14,984 nucleotides of DNA, from assembly GCA_910588925.1 (NCBI GenBank), contig CAJURV010000029.1, positions 1 through 14,984 on the forward strand. The letters are read 5' to 3'. The DNA comes from an uncultured Rikenellaceae bacterium. Lineage in GTDB: Bacteria; Bacteroidota; Bacteroidia; Bacteroidales; Rikenellaceae. The stretch's first letter is position 1. Each line of letters opens with the position of its first letter. Position numbers and translations under genes: made by a program. Under the pieces are notes generated by a model. That model worked only from the letters and a program-made list of their open reading frames with translations. It had not been told where the DNA came from and did not search any database. Positions 1 to 7,883 of the stretch are shown one piece after another.

Positions 1-56
1 TTACTGCACTGTAATTTGTATGCTGTTTTTGCAGTTCGGTTTTGAAATTACAATAT

Positions 57-75
57 TGCGGATTCATAATCCGCA
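57..75. other. 8-bp perfect hairpin with 3-base loop
   Basis: The arms TGCGGATT and AATCCGCA flank the loop CAT. The stem is perfect, but no run of T follows on either strand, so terminator function is uncertain. It could be the 3' end of a transcript entering from the left. Confidence 0.4.
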
Positions 76-295
76 CACTTGCCGACAGGGATGTTTTTGT
101 ATCTACACGAACAAAACGCCGTATTCATTGCTGTCATGCAAAACGCCGAGCCCGCCGTACACCCCGGCAGTTGCAAAGAATCACATTATAAAACGGCTAT
201 AAGAGGCTACTTTATCTCCATTGTCACTCATCGCATTACCGAATAATATCAAAAATAGTCTTGCCAAATAATAAAAAATAACGGGAGGCGTTTAT

Positions 296-317
296 AATCC
301 GACGGGAATCCGACAGG
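296..317. repeat. 11-bp tandem direct repeat (AATCCGACRGG x2)
   Basis: Two head-to-tail 11-mers, AATCCGACGGG and AATCCGACAGG, differ at one base. A period of about one helical turn on one DNA face is compatible with a protein-binding site upstream of the regulator operon. Function is inferred only from position. Confidence 0.4.
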
Positions 318-439
318 TATTTTTATCCGTCTGTCGTCATATTACCGGTCTGCGATATCTATAGGACAGGTAATAATTTAAAAATATATTGAAAAGTTGT
401 TAAAAATTTAATAAATAAATGTTTTTTGAAATAAACGAC

Positions 440-447
440 TAAATTTG
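440..447 (+). promoter_or_regulatory. Possible -7 box for the TetR operon
   Basis: TAAATTTG fits the Bacteroidota -7 consensus TAnnTTTG. The nearest upstream TTTG (425-428) is only 11 bases away, too close for a regular -33 element, so the assignment is weak. If used, it gives a leader of about 160 bases that contains the AACCGGTT palindrome at 524-531, a plausible spot for autoregulation by a TetR dimer. Confidence 0.3.
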
Positions 448-615
448 TCATTCGGTAATGTCTGTTTATGTTTTGATTGAAATCAACATCCGGCATCTGA
501 CTTATTTACGTCATTAGTCGCATAACCGGTTTATAAGCCCGTACAATCGGGCGGATTCGATCGTATATTCGACAGACTACGAATATTGGTGATTCAATTT
601 TTAATATGGTATAAG

Positions 616-1311
616 ATGAAAAGAGGTCCTCGTAAGAGTATTAACGGAATCAACCTTGGGGAGACTGGAATATCGACTCGTCAGATAATACTGGATAAGG
701 CGAGCCAACTTATAAACGAAAGCGGAATGTCCGATTTCCGCATCGATGCGTTGGCCGCCTCTCTGGGCTTGAGTCCCGGTAACATAACCTATCACTTCCC
801 GCGTAAGGAGGATATAGGCAATGCCATATGGAGTGCCAGCGTGCAGGAGATAACCTCCTCGCTCGACCACTACATATCGCCGCTGCTCGATATAAAACAG
901 TTGTTTCTATTTTACAAATATCTCGTCTCATTGGTGTACAAACACCGCGGCGTGTTCTACAACAAACTGGGCGACACAGGCCTTATAACCCGCAACAAAG
1001 GGGCGTTGACAGAGACTATGAAGACGGTAGCGTACGCTTTCGACAAAAAGATAACCGCATTGACAGTAAACGGTTACATAGATCCCAAAATGTACGGCTC
1101 TTTCAAACGGCAGGTGTTCGACAGTACGGTAACATGTCTGGGTTGGTGGACGACAGGCGTCATGGACGATTCTCGTGGCGATATGGCGGACGTATCGGCC
1201 ATATCAGACAAATACGCGCTCATTATGGTGATGTTGCTGGCACCGGTTCTAACAGAAAACGGACGTGCCCAGCTCGATGCCGTATGTTCTCTGGTAAAAC
1301 GCGGAGCCTGA
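616..1311 (+). CDS. TetR/AcrR family transcriptional regulator (first of a tandem pair)
   Basis: A cytoplasmic DNA-binding regulator of 231 residues with the usual TetR layout. A basic tail (residues 1-25) precedes a helix-turn-helix around residues 41-61, with the signature SPGNITYHF at 53-61 and RKEDI after it. The C-terminal part is helical and unlike anything I recognise; in this family that part binds the effector and forms the dimer. I start it at the ATG at 616; the longer frame would need a TTG at 586. The next gene, 39 bases downstream, is a paralog with the same HTH signature, so the two are probably cotranscribed. No transporter or enzyme lies beside them, so the target and ligand cannot be read from context. 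The fold assignment is firm; the regulon is unknown. Confidence 0.85.
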   Translation: MKRGPRKSINGINLGETGISTRQIILDKASQLINESGMSDFRIDALAASLGLSPGNITYHFPRKEDIGNAIWSASVQEITSSLDHYISPLLDIKQLFLFYKYLVSLVYKHRGVFYNKLGDTGLITRNKGALTETMKTVAYAFDKKITALTVNGYIDPKMYGSFKRQVFDSTVTCLGWWTTGVMDDSRGDMADVSAISDKYALIMVMLLAPVLTENGRAQLDAVCSLVKRGA

Positions 1312-1350
1312 CGCTTCCGCTTTCGGTCTAACATTCTATCAAAATCAATT

Positions 1351-2058
1351 ATGGCAAGACAGAAAAAAGAAAAAATATACGACAAGTCGTCATCGTCTCC
1401 CTCTACACGCAGGATAATTCTCGACAGGTCGCGCGAGATAATCAACCGCATAGGGGCCGCCGATTTCAAAATAGACGTCATAGCCGGCGAACTGGAGTTG
1501 AGTCCGGGCAACATAACCTATCACTTCTCGAGAAAGGACGACATATGTATCGCCCTATGGGAAGAGTTGATGGATCGGCTCGATTTCAACGTAATCATGT
1601 CGAAGATGCTCGACCTCAAACAACTGTTCCTCGCCTTACGTGCGGTAAACGGTCTGTTATGGGATTATCGCGGCGTGGTGATGTCGCGCGGAGGAGATGT
1701 CAGGCTGGTCAAGAACACCGATGACACCGACGAATATCAATCCATATCGCGCACGGTTTACGACTTCTTCACCAAAGCTCACGAAATACTACGCGATAAC
1801 GGATATATCCGCGACGACGTTTCGGAGCAGATGTTATCGTCGGTACTCGACAGCGAGAACATAATATTCCGTTCGTGGCTCAACTATCAGACATTAATAG
1901 AGGTAACCGGCGACGGCGAGGCGTTGTCCAAAGAGGATGCGGTCAATCGAGGCGCATTGATGGCGATATATTCGATGTATCCGTTATTCTCAGAGAAGGC
2001 TAAAGCCGATTTTAAAGAGATCTCTGACAGGGTGTATGATGGCAAGATGAATGTTTAG
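1351..2058 (+). CDS. TetR/AcrR family transcriptional regulator (second of a tandem pair)
   Basis: A 235-residue paralog of the preceding gene. After a lysine/serine-rich tail (residues 1-20), the HTH spans about residues 39-59 and repeats the signature SPGNITYHF (51-59), followed by RKDDI. Similarity to the first copy is high in the DNA-binding part and in the LDLKQLF/LDIKQLF segment after it, but low in the C-terminal half. The pair could therefore read related operators while answering different ligands; that is inference. The ATG at 1351 is the natural start, 39 bases after the first gene's stop, and a hairpin follows at 2091-2122. It is effectively the last gene before a long repeat-filled gap. 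Confidence 0.85.
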   Translation: MARQKKEKIYDKSSSSPSTRRIILDRSREIINRIGAADFKIDVIAGELELSPGNITYHFSRKDDICIALWEELMDRLDFNVIMSKMLDLKQLFLALRAVNGLLWDYRGVVMSRGGDVRLVKNTDDTDEYQSISRTVYDFFTKAHEILRDNGYIRDDVSEQMLSSVLDSENIIFRSWLNYQTLIEVTGDGEALSKEDAVNRGALMAIYSMYPLFSEKAKADFKEISDRVYDGKMNV

Positions 2059-2090
2059 GAGGCAGATATAACCCGCAGTGACATTAAACT

Positions 2091-2132
2091 CCGCACTCAT
2101 CTCAACTAATGAGAGGGTGCGGATTATTTATT
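2091..2132 (+). terminator. Terminator of the TetR operon
   Basis: CCGCAC (2091-2096) pairs with GTGCGG (2117-2122), with an inner TCAT/ATGA stem, and is followed by ATTATTTATTT. It sits 32 bases past the stop of the second TetR gene in the correct orientation. The U-tract is interrupted by A, so it may be imperfect. Confidence 0.55.
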
Positions 2133-2204
2133 TGGAGATATCGGTAGGGTTTTCCACGATTCCCATAGCTTCAATAATGATAATGCCTTAGAGTAATACA
2201 TCTT

Positions 2205-2330
2205 CCGGCGGAACAAGGGCAGGAGCCTGCGGAGAACCGCGCTTTGACGTGACGTTCTTTCGATTCGCTGCAGTGATTTAAGCGGAAAGGCGATTGCCAA
2301 GACCTACGCGTACCTCCAAAGGAGGACTGG
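2205..2330 (-). repeat. Composite intergenic repeat, degenerate copy 1
   Basis: The beta hairpin is at about 2211-2241; read on the minus strand it holds GCGG-TTCT-CCGC followed by AGGCTCC. At the same 67-base distance seen in other copies lies a shortened alpha hairpin, CCTCC-TTT-GGAGG on the minus strand, around 2312-2324. Primary sequence is much diverged, but both stems and their spacing are kept. Confidence 0.5.
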
Positions 2331-2481
2331 AATTATTGTCTATAGCAAGGCGCGGCCACTTATCAGGTTTATCGTCTTTGGGGCTTAAATGCGACCAATA
2401 AAGAACGCAGCAAGGCGTATTCTCAACAGCAAAATTACGAGCGAAGCAAGTAGCGTAAATATGAACAAGCAGTCTAAAACA

Positions 2482-2813
2482 CGCCGTAAGGCGTACCCCG
2501 CACAGGCAAAAGCCCGAGCGAAACGAGGGCAATCAAACACAATTCCGCCTGGCGGACCCGAAGCGGAGCGGAGGGGACGAGCGGGCCGGAGCCTCCCCCA
2601 ACGGAGGCCCGCTTTACGACTGGGTTAATTATCGGATGTCTTTGATTGAAGCAAGTTCAGTTACTTTCCCGAAAACCACGCTCAAGCGGTCCCCCGCAGG
2701 CTCCGCCCCTATGACGCTAGGCAAGGTATCGCCAAACTCCCTCTAACAATCTGAAATAGGAATCGTGTTAATTCCATCCGGAAGAAAAAGTTTAGCTAAT
2801 GCGCATATCATCA
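2482..2813 (+). repeat. Composite intergenic repeat, full copy 2
   Basis: Three blocks occur in order. Alpha (2482-2617) contains GCCCGAGCGAAACGAGGGC and the hairpin GCCTCC-CCCAAC-GGAGGC at 2591-2608. Beta (2685-2733) contains GCGG-TCCC-CCGC and ends with AGGTATCGCC. Gamma (about 2774-2813) contains AGCTAATGCGCAT. The same blocks occur in the same order and spacing, inverted, at 7884-8199. The alpha block matches its counterpart over about 120 bases with few changes. No transposase or target-site duplication is evident. Confidence 0.7.
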
Positions 2814-2933
2814 AAATAAAAGAAACTTATCGTCCCGCAAACCGCATAACGCATAATAGGTATTAGAAGAGAATAAAAAACGTTAAGTCATTCCGAATCG
2901 AGCGAAGTAAAAACCAAAAGGCCGCAACTTGCG

Positions 2934-3130
2934 GTGGGCAGAGATTTCCCCAACGGAGGCCCGCGTAAGTTCCAGCAATTATATATTCCGCTTATTTTAC
3001 ATCCGGTTACCCTCTCCGCCCGCCGCGAGGCGCGGTCCCCCGCAGGCTCCGTCCCTTGTGATGCCGAGAGGATGCCGCTAAAAGCATTCTTTCCATGTAT
3101 TGTTACATTTAGTCCATCCGGAAGAGGACA
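2934..3130 (+). repeat. Composite intergenic repeat, partial copy 3
   Basis: It retains the end of alpha (CCCAACGGAGGCCCGC at about 2949-2964), beta at 3031-3060 (GCGGTCCCCCGCAGGCTCC) after 66 bases, and the CCATCCGGAAGA start of gamma near 3113-3125. The left arm of the alpha hairpin has decayed to GATTTC. It lies head-to-tail with copy 2. Confidence 0.6.
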
Positions 3131-3207
3131 TCACGTCCGGCAGAAGGGCATATCCCGTTCAATAAAAATCACATCCCGTCCGTCCCCCAAGCAATCGTCC
3201 CCATAAA

Positions 3208-3243
3208 GCCATAAAAACAAAGCCCGCATAAATAAATGCGGGC
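3208..3243 (-). terminator. Rho-independent terminator of folA-nadA
   Basis: A perfect 8-bp stem, GCCCGCAT/ATGCGGGC with a 6-base loop, spans 3222-3243. On the minus strand it is followed by TTTGTTTTT. It lies about 95 bases beyond the nadA stop. A separate 14-bp perfect palindrome (AAAATAGCTATTTT, 3264-3277) lies between the stop and this hairpin. Confidence 0.8.
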
Positions 3244-3338
3244 ATAAAAAACAGAATAGTTGCAAAATAGCTATTTTTAAAAAGCAGAATGCGTTAAGTA
3301 GATAGAGAGCCCAAAATTAACGGGACTACCTGCTATAA

Positions 3339-4274
3339 CTACTTTATCTCAAGCATACGAAGAATAGGCTTTATCGCTTTTTTCGCCACCTCTTCCGGTA
3401 TCTCTATCGCGTTGAGTTCGTTTTCGAGAGTATCTATTATCTTGGGGAGAGTTATCAGCTTCATATAGCTGCAATCGTTGCATGCGCATGAGCTGTCGGC
3501 AGGAGGTGCGGGGATGAAACGTTTATCGGGACACGCCTCCTGCATCTTGAAGATTATGCCCGGCTCCGTCACTACTATAAATTCGTCGGCATCGCTCTTG
3601 CGCGCATAGTCGAGAAGCGCCGCCGTGGAGCCTACACGGTCAGCTATGAGCACTATCTGTTGCTTGCATTCGGGATGAACCAACACCCGGGCTCCGGGAT
3701 GTTCGCTCTTGAGGCGCAATATGGCTTCGAGGGAGAAACGTTCGTGTACATGACACGCTCCGTCCCATATAACCATGTTCTTACGTCCCGTCATGCTCTT
3801 GATGTATGAACCGAGATTACGGTCGGGGCCGAATATGACGGGTGTCGATTCCGGTATGGAGCGTACCACCTGCAATGCGTTGCTCGACGTACACACTATA
3901 TCGGTAAGCGCTTTGACCGCTACGGAGGTATTGACATAGCTGACGACGGTATGGCCGGGATGCGCCTCAATGAAACGGGCGAAGTCGTCCGCCGGACATG
4001 AGTCGGCGAGAGAACATCCGGCCTCCGGATCGGGAATGAGCACCTTTTTGTCGGGAGAGAGCACCTTGGCCGTCTCGCCCATGAAATGCACTCCGGCGAA
4101 AAGTATTATATCGGCATCCGTTCCCTGTGCCGCACGGGCGAGTTGAAGACTGTCTCCCACGAAATCGGCCACCTGTTGCACCTCCGGACGAGTGTAATAG
4201 TGAGCGAGAATAATAGCTTTTTTACTCTTTTTAAGCTCTTTTATCCTCTCTTGTAATTGCTCTGTCGTTGCCAT
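3339..4274 (-). CDS. nadA: Quinolinate synthase NadA
   Basis: Condenses iminoaspartate with dihydroxyacetone phosphate to quinolinate, the second step of de novo NAD synthesis, using a [4Fe-4S] cluster in the cytoplasm. The 311-residue frame is full length and shows the NadA pattern: ILAHYY at 22-27, DPEAGCSLAD with Cys87, WDGACHVHE with Cys174, and a CACNDCSYMK cluster with Cys263/265/268. The three cluster ligands of NadA come from these regions. HPECK at 200-204 is also typical. The ATG at 4274 lies 23 bases after the folA stop, so the two are almost surely cotranscribed. Partners nadB and nadC are not in the window. A terminator follows at 3208-3243. Confidence 0.96.
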   Translation of the reverse strand: MATTEQLQERIKELKKSKKAIILAHYYTRPEVQQVADFVGDSLQLARAAQGTDADIILFAGVHFMGETAKVLSPDKKVLIPDPEAGCSLADSCPADDFARFIEAHPGHTVVSYVNTSVAVKALTDIVCTSSNALQVVRSIPESTPVIFGPDRNLGSYIKSMTGRKNMVIWDGACHVHERFSLEAILRLKSEHPGARVLVHPECKQQIVLIADRVGSTAALLDYARKSDADEFIVVTEPGIIFKMQEACPDKRFIPAPPADSSCACNDCSYMKLITLPKIIDTLENELNAIEIPEEVAKKAIKPILRMLEIK

Positions 4275-4297
4275 TATCTTTCTCTTTTTCTGAATAA

Positions 4298-4792
4298 CTA
4301 TCGTGCCGCCCTGTCGTAAACTACGAAATCGAACGGATAGGCGAAATCTGCGCCGCTATCGTGGTGCTGACGCTCTCTCTCATGCCATATAGCGGTATCG
4401 ATCTCCGGGAAGAAGGTGTCGGCCTCATACGGATGCATTACCTCGGTGAGGTATATCCTGTCCGACAGAGACATTCCGGCACTGTATATCTGACCGCCGC
4501 CTATTATGAATATCTCATCCCTGTCGGCGTAACGCTCTACAGCTTCTTCCAGAGAGGAGACCATCACGGCGCCATCCACCGCATCGGCCACGTTACGGGT
4601 GACTATTACATTGGTACGCCCCGGCAATAACCTGCCGAGAGACTCCCATGTGCGACGACCCATTACAACCACTCCGCCCGATGTTATCGCTTTGAAGTGT
4701 TTAAGATCCTCGCTTATATGCCACAACAGCTTGTTGTCTTTTCCTAATGCCCTGTTGGAAGCCATTGCGGCTACCATTGAAACTTTAGCCAT
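4298..4792 (-). CDS. folA: Dihydrofolate reductase
   Basis: Reduces dihydrofolate to tetrahydrofolate with NADPH, in the cytoplasm; the classic trimethoprim target. At 164 residues it is the usual size (E. coli 159). Visible hallmarks are the N-terminal VAAMASNRALGKDNKLLW loop, the acidic catalytic residue Asp29 in WHISEDLKHFK (equivalent to E. coli Asp27), VVMGRRTWESLGRLLPGR at about 42-59, and the NADPH-binding IIGGGQIY. The ATG at 4792 is the only sensible start. A strong promoter lies about 104 bases upstream. In many genomes thyA precedes folA; here it does not, and nadA follows instead. Confidence 0.97.
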   Translation of the reverse strand: MAKVSMVAAMASNRALGKDNKLLWHISEDLKHFKAITSGGVVVMGRRTWESLGRLLPGRTNVIVTRNVADAVDGAVMVSSLEEAVERYADRDEIFIIGGGQIYSAGMSLSDRIYLTEVMHPYEADTFFPEIDTAIWHERERQHHDSGADFAYPFDFVVYDRAAR

Positions 4793-5418
4793 ATATCATA
4801 GATTTTTATCAGTCTGAGCCAACCGATTAAAAATTAGTCGAACAATTAGAGAAACATATATAATAACCCGGCAGTTACGTATTGTCTACGCAAAACAAAG
4901 GTACTACAATTCTCTGTATGTGCAAGTACCGGTCGTCGAATTTCATGCTTTGAAGATACGTCCGCTTAATTGCAGCCGTTTCCTCGCCTCGGCAATCGAA
5001 ACTCCGTTTCATTGCGCTCGGCTTATCGAAAACGTTCATATCGTATTCATCAGAACAAATGACTGCATTTACATAACGAAACGTAACAAAGCCTATTATG
5101 TGCGTAATAGTCAGATAAGAGCGAATGCAGACCGGCATTTCGTAAGCGACTCGACAAAGGCATTCTTGACTGTGATCTACATAATATGATTATGTGTGCT
5201 TAAGAGATTTTGCAGAACAGTAATGATTATTTTCTAAGGAACATGTATTCATATATCAGGCAAGGTATCGCAAAAGGCACTAACCGGACGCTATATCGAC
5301 TTCAGTCAAGGTGTAGTCCGTAAAAGTACTCTACCGGTCACGATAGTAAACCGACTAATAAAAGCCAAGCGCTACACGCCCTCATGAAAAAGGGAATGTC
5401 CCCGACCCCGAGTGTCTG
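4793..5418. other. Intergenic region upstream of folA
   Basis: This stretch holds the folA promoter (4896-4926) and otherwise no credible gene; overlapping frames of under 90 codons on both strands look random. A 7-bp hairpin with a 3-base loop (ACATAAT-ATG-ATTATGT) lies at 5179-5195. AGGTATCGC, a fragment of the beta repeat, occurs near 5262-5272. Just past the antiporter stop, a weak minus-strand hairpin (GGG-GACATT-CCC then TTTTT, about 5389-5403) could be that gene's terminator. Confidence 0.5.
4896..4926 (-). promoter_or_regulatory. folA-nadA promoter (Bacteroidota type)
   Basis: On the minus strand CTTG (-33, one mismatch to TTTG), a 19-base spacer, and TACCTTTG (-7, perfect TAnnTTTG) match the Bacteroidota housekeeping promoter. 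Transcription would begin near 4889, giving a folA leader of about 95-100 bases. Confidence 0.7.
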
Positions 5419-7482
5419 CTATGTGAGATAACGAGTACTGTCGCCGAGCGACGCCTGTGCCGGATATGCCAACACTATGCTCCTGCCTGCCGCATTACGG
5501 CTGAGATGATACAGCACTGCGGTCATATTCTTATTATAAGACAACCTGTCCTTACGGCTCAACACCATCCAAAGCGTCTCGTCGTTACCCGCGGAGCCGA
5601 GCAATTCCATGAAATCGGACCATACGTCTGACTCCGTGAATGTCGCTTCTACGGAACGCCCCATCCTTTTGCGCACCGTGTCGACAGTATCTTTTCCGGC
5701 ATATACGGTGACTTTGCCCCCGGTGTTGGCGAGTATGTTGCGCATACGCTCTATCAACGAGCCGAATCCGATCTCTTTCTCTGCCAGCGGCGGTATTATC
5801 AGACGGTGTCGCTTTATAGTGGAGAGAGGTTGTGCGGGTCTGTAGACGAATATGTTGACGTCGGTGTTATCGAGAAACCCTTTGGTGATATGTTCCGAAA
5901 ATATGGCAGGAACGGTTTTGTCCGATACGCCGTGCAACCCTGTAACTATGTCGGTTATGTTACGTTCGTGCACGACCCCTGTGACCGCATTGGCTATGCT
6001 GATATCGTAGCGGAGTATCTTTTTCAGATAAGTATCGGCCGCAGCGGCTGTCTTTGCCGCTTTGGACAACAGCGATTCGGACCGTTTTACTCCCGGGTCT
6101 CCTGACATGGCGTCTATTACGTTGAGAGCGTAAAGGTTGCCTTTCCTGTTTTTGGGCATGGCGGCCAGGCTCAGTCCCACCAGCTCGTCTACGGTCTCGT
6201 CGTTGGATACGGGTATCAATATATGTTGTTCCATGCCCTCCGTAGATTCGTTACCGGAGGTTCCCTCTTCGGCCGCTATGTTGTGTGCGCCTTTCTGTGT
6301 GGCGAAAGAGGCTATGGTGCATGTCACCAATATCATGAGTATGGTGCCGTTGAGCACGCTGTCGTTGAGCAGCCTTATGGGCGCTCCGTCGGGGTCGGTT
6401 CCCAGTATGACGTTATAACCCACCATGACGGCTGCGAGCGTGGCGGCCGCCTGCGAGTTGCTCAGGCCGAAGATGACCCTGCGTTGGTCGGCGCTCATCC
6501 GGAAGGTCTTTTGCGTGAGCCATGCCGCCGTCAATTTGGCTATAGTGGCTACCGCTATCATCACTGCGCCTACCTTTATCGTCTCTATGCTATTGAAGAA
6601 TACGCGGTAGTCGATCAACATACCCACGCTTATAAGAAAGAAGGGGATGAATATGGAGTTGCCTACAAACTCTATGCGGTTCATCAGAGGCGAGCTCGAC
6701 GGTATCAGTCTGTTGAGGGCCAATCCGGCCAGAAAGGCTCCTATGATGGACTCTATACCGGCCGCCTCGGCTAAGAATGCTCCGAAGAACAACATCACGA
6801 GCACGAATATGTATTGTGAAATATTGTCGTGAACCAGCTTGAAGAAGCTACGGGAGATCATGGGAAACAAAAAGAGCACCAAAAGGGCGAAAACCGTCAC
6901 GGAGCCTACGAGCTTTATCCAGAACATGCCGTCGGCCACCCCCGTCGCCATACCCACGATGACAGTGAGTACCAATAGCGCCAGAGTGTCGGTAATGACG
7001 GTGCCGCCCACCGTTATCACCACTGCCTGGTTTTTGGTTATGCCCAGCTTGCTGACTATGGGGTAGGTTATGAGCGTGTGGGATGCGAACATGCTTGCCA
7101 GCAACACCGAGGTCTCCATTCCGAAGCCGAGGGCCCATACGCCGGCCGCCGTTCCTATAAGCATGGGGATCATGAATGTGTACATGCCGAATGCGAGGCT
7201 TCGTCCGCTGTTGCGTCTGAAGTCGCCCATGTCTATCTCGAGGCCGGCCAAGAACATGATGTACAGAAGTCCGGCGGTGCCCGACAAAATTATACTGCTG
7301 TCGCGCAATACGAGATTGAATCCGTGAGGGCCGATCACTGCGCCCGCTATTATGAGACCTAACAGATAGGGTATCTTCAGACGGTTGAGGATAAGAGGTG
7401 CCGCAAGAATGATGAGCAGTATCAATAGGAATTTCGGTACCGGATCCGTTAACGGTAGCGTGAAGTCTATGGCGAGCAACAT
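5419..7482 (-). CDS. CPA2/KefB-type cation:proton antiporter with universal-stress-like C-terminal region
   Basis: An inner-membrane Na+(K+)/H+ exchanger of 687 residues. The first ~410 residues hold about a dozen hydrophobic helices typical of the Na_H_Exchanger fold: LGLIIAGAVIGPHG at 41-54, MFLAGLEID at 76-84, an ASHTL..YPIVSKLG stretch at 133-147, and Thr164-Asp165 in the core helix where relatives carry ND or DD. A second inverted half contains GAFLAGLALNRLIP. The cytoplasmic remainder (from about residue 430) resembles two universal-stress-like segments, opening with HILIPVSND and HRLIIPPLAE. I start at the ATG at 7482; the longer frame needs a GTG at 7536 that would lie upstream of a -7-like box. 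The ion specificity cannot be read from sequence. It appears monocistronic. Confidence 0.9.
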   Translation of the reverse strand: MLLAIDFTLPLTDPVPKFLLILLIILAAPLILNRLKIPYLLGLIIAGAVIGPHGFNLVLRDSSIILSGTAGLLYIMFLAGLEIDMGDFRRNSGRSLAFGMYTFMIPMLIGTAAGVWALGFGMETSVLLASMFASHTLITYPIVSKLGITKNQAVVITVGGTVITDTLALLVLTVIVGMATGVADGMFWIKLVGSVTVFALLVLFLFPMISRSFFKLVHDNISQYIFVLVMLFFGAFLAEAAGIESIIGAFLAGLALNRLIPSSSPLMNRIEFVGNSIFIPFFLISVGMLIDYRVFFNSIETIKVGAVMIAVATIAKLTAAWLTQKTFRMSADQRRVIFGLSNSQAAATLAAVMVGYNVILGTDPDGAPIRLLNDSVLNGTILMILVTCTIASFATQKGAHNIAAEEGTSGNESTEGMEQHILIPVSNDETVDELVGLSLAAMPKNRKGNLYALNVIDAMSGDPGVKRSESLLSKAAKTAAAADTYLKKILRYDISIANAVTGVVHERNITDIVTGLHGVSDKTVPAIFSEHITKGFLDNTDVNIFVYRPAQPLSTIKRHRLIIPPLAEKEIGFGSLIERMRNILANTGGKVTVYAGKDTVDTVRKRMGRSVEATFTESDVWSDFMELLGSAGNDETLWMVLSRKDRLSYNKNMTAVLYHLSRNAAGRSIVLAYPAQASLGDSTRYLT

Positions 7483-7511
7483 AGGAGCGGTTTTTTGTGT
7501 TAATGATATTG

Positions 7512-7519
7512 CAAAAATA
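7512..7519 (-). promoter_or_regulatory. Possible -7 box of the antiporter gene
   Basis: TATTTTTG on the minus strand fits TAnnTTTG and lies 30 bases upstream of the ATG at 7482. No good TTTG is seen at the -33 position. Its placement inside the longer frame favours the 7482 start. Confidence 0.4.
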
Positions 7520-7883
7520 TGCAAAATATACGCCACAGAGTCGGTGGGAGGCTAAAAAGAGAGAGAGGATACGTTTACTTTTTTGTAGACTACGGCTATG
7601 ACTGTTTATAAGGTTTCGGCGGAGATAATGTCTATATTGGTTGACAGGGCGGAGTATTGTGTCTCGTTGCGGGCTGTGATAATAATAAGCGAAAAAATGT
7701 GGTTGCCGGAACTTGTTCGGGTCTCCGATGGTGGGAAGGAAGTTTATGCCCGTTGCGAGGTGCGATTTGCTAATTCTTTGTGCTTCGGTATGGGAGGGTG
7801 TAAGTTGGGATTGCTTGCACTCGCTTCGCTCGGATTTCTGTACGGCATTTGTTGTTTGCGAAACGATAGTTTTGTTTTTAGCC

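Larger units (their letters stand above)
1..615. other. Non-coding leader region upstream of the TetR pair
   Basis: No credible gene is seen in these bases; the one short frame at 20-202 has no recognisable protein character. The region is AT-rich and holds small structured sites: a perfect 8-bp hairpin at 57-75, an 11-bp tandem direct repeat at 296-317, an inverted repeat with 6-bp arms (341-346 and 369-374), a TAAATTTG box at 440-447, and an 8-bp palindrome AACCGGTT at 524-531. The hairpin at 57-75 may end a gene lying left of the window, but it lacks a convincing T-run on either strand. Confidence 0.55.
2133..3207. other. Gene-free region filled with intergenic repeats
   Basis: This stretch lies between the converging TetR operon and nadA. 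It holds three copies of the composite alpha/beta hairpin repeat listed separately (2205-2330, 2482-2813, 2934-3130). Frames of up to 90 codons exist on both strands, but they run through the repeat hairpins and have skewed composition (Arg/Pro/Ala-rich). I do not call a gene. Small motifs such as the GAGCGAA core recur between the copies. Confidence 0.6.

Noticed and set aside
2389..2628. 79-codon plus-strand frame with basic, Pro/Arg-rich protein
   Set aside because: It runs straight through the alpha repeat hairpin; composition follows the repeat, and the inverted copy has no matching intact frame.
2205..3130. CRISPR array
   Set aside because: The repeats are long, imperfect, in both orientations and too few, without short regular spacers or cas genes.
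3264..3277. 14-bp perfect palindrome AAAATAGCTATTTT past nadA
   Set aside because: AT-only apart from the central GC, no loop, and next to a better terminator; probably chance or a minor 3' UTR element.
4875..5189. Opposed frames of 87 and 89 codons upstream of folA
   Set aside because: They overlap each other and the folA promoter; no motif or start context supports either.
5609..7362. Several plus-strand frames opposite the antiporter, up to 183 codons
   Set aside because: Antisense shadows of a clear CPA2 gene; no independent protein character.
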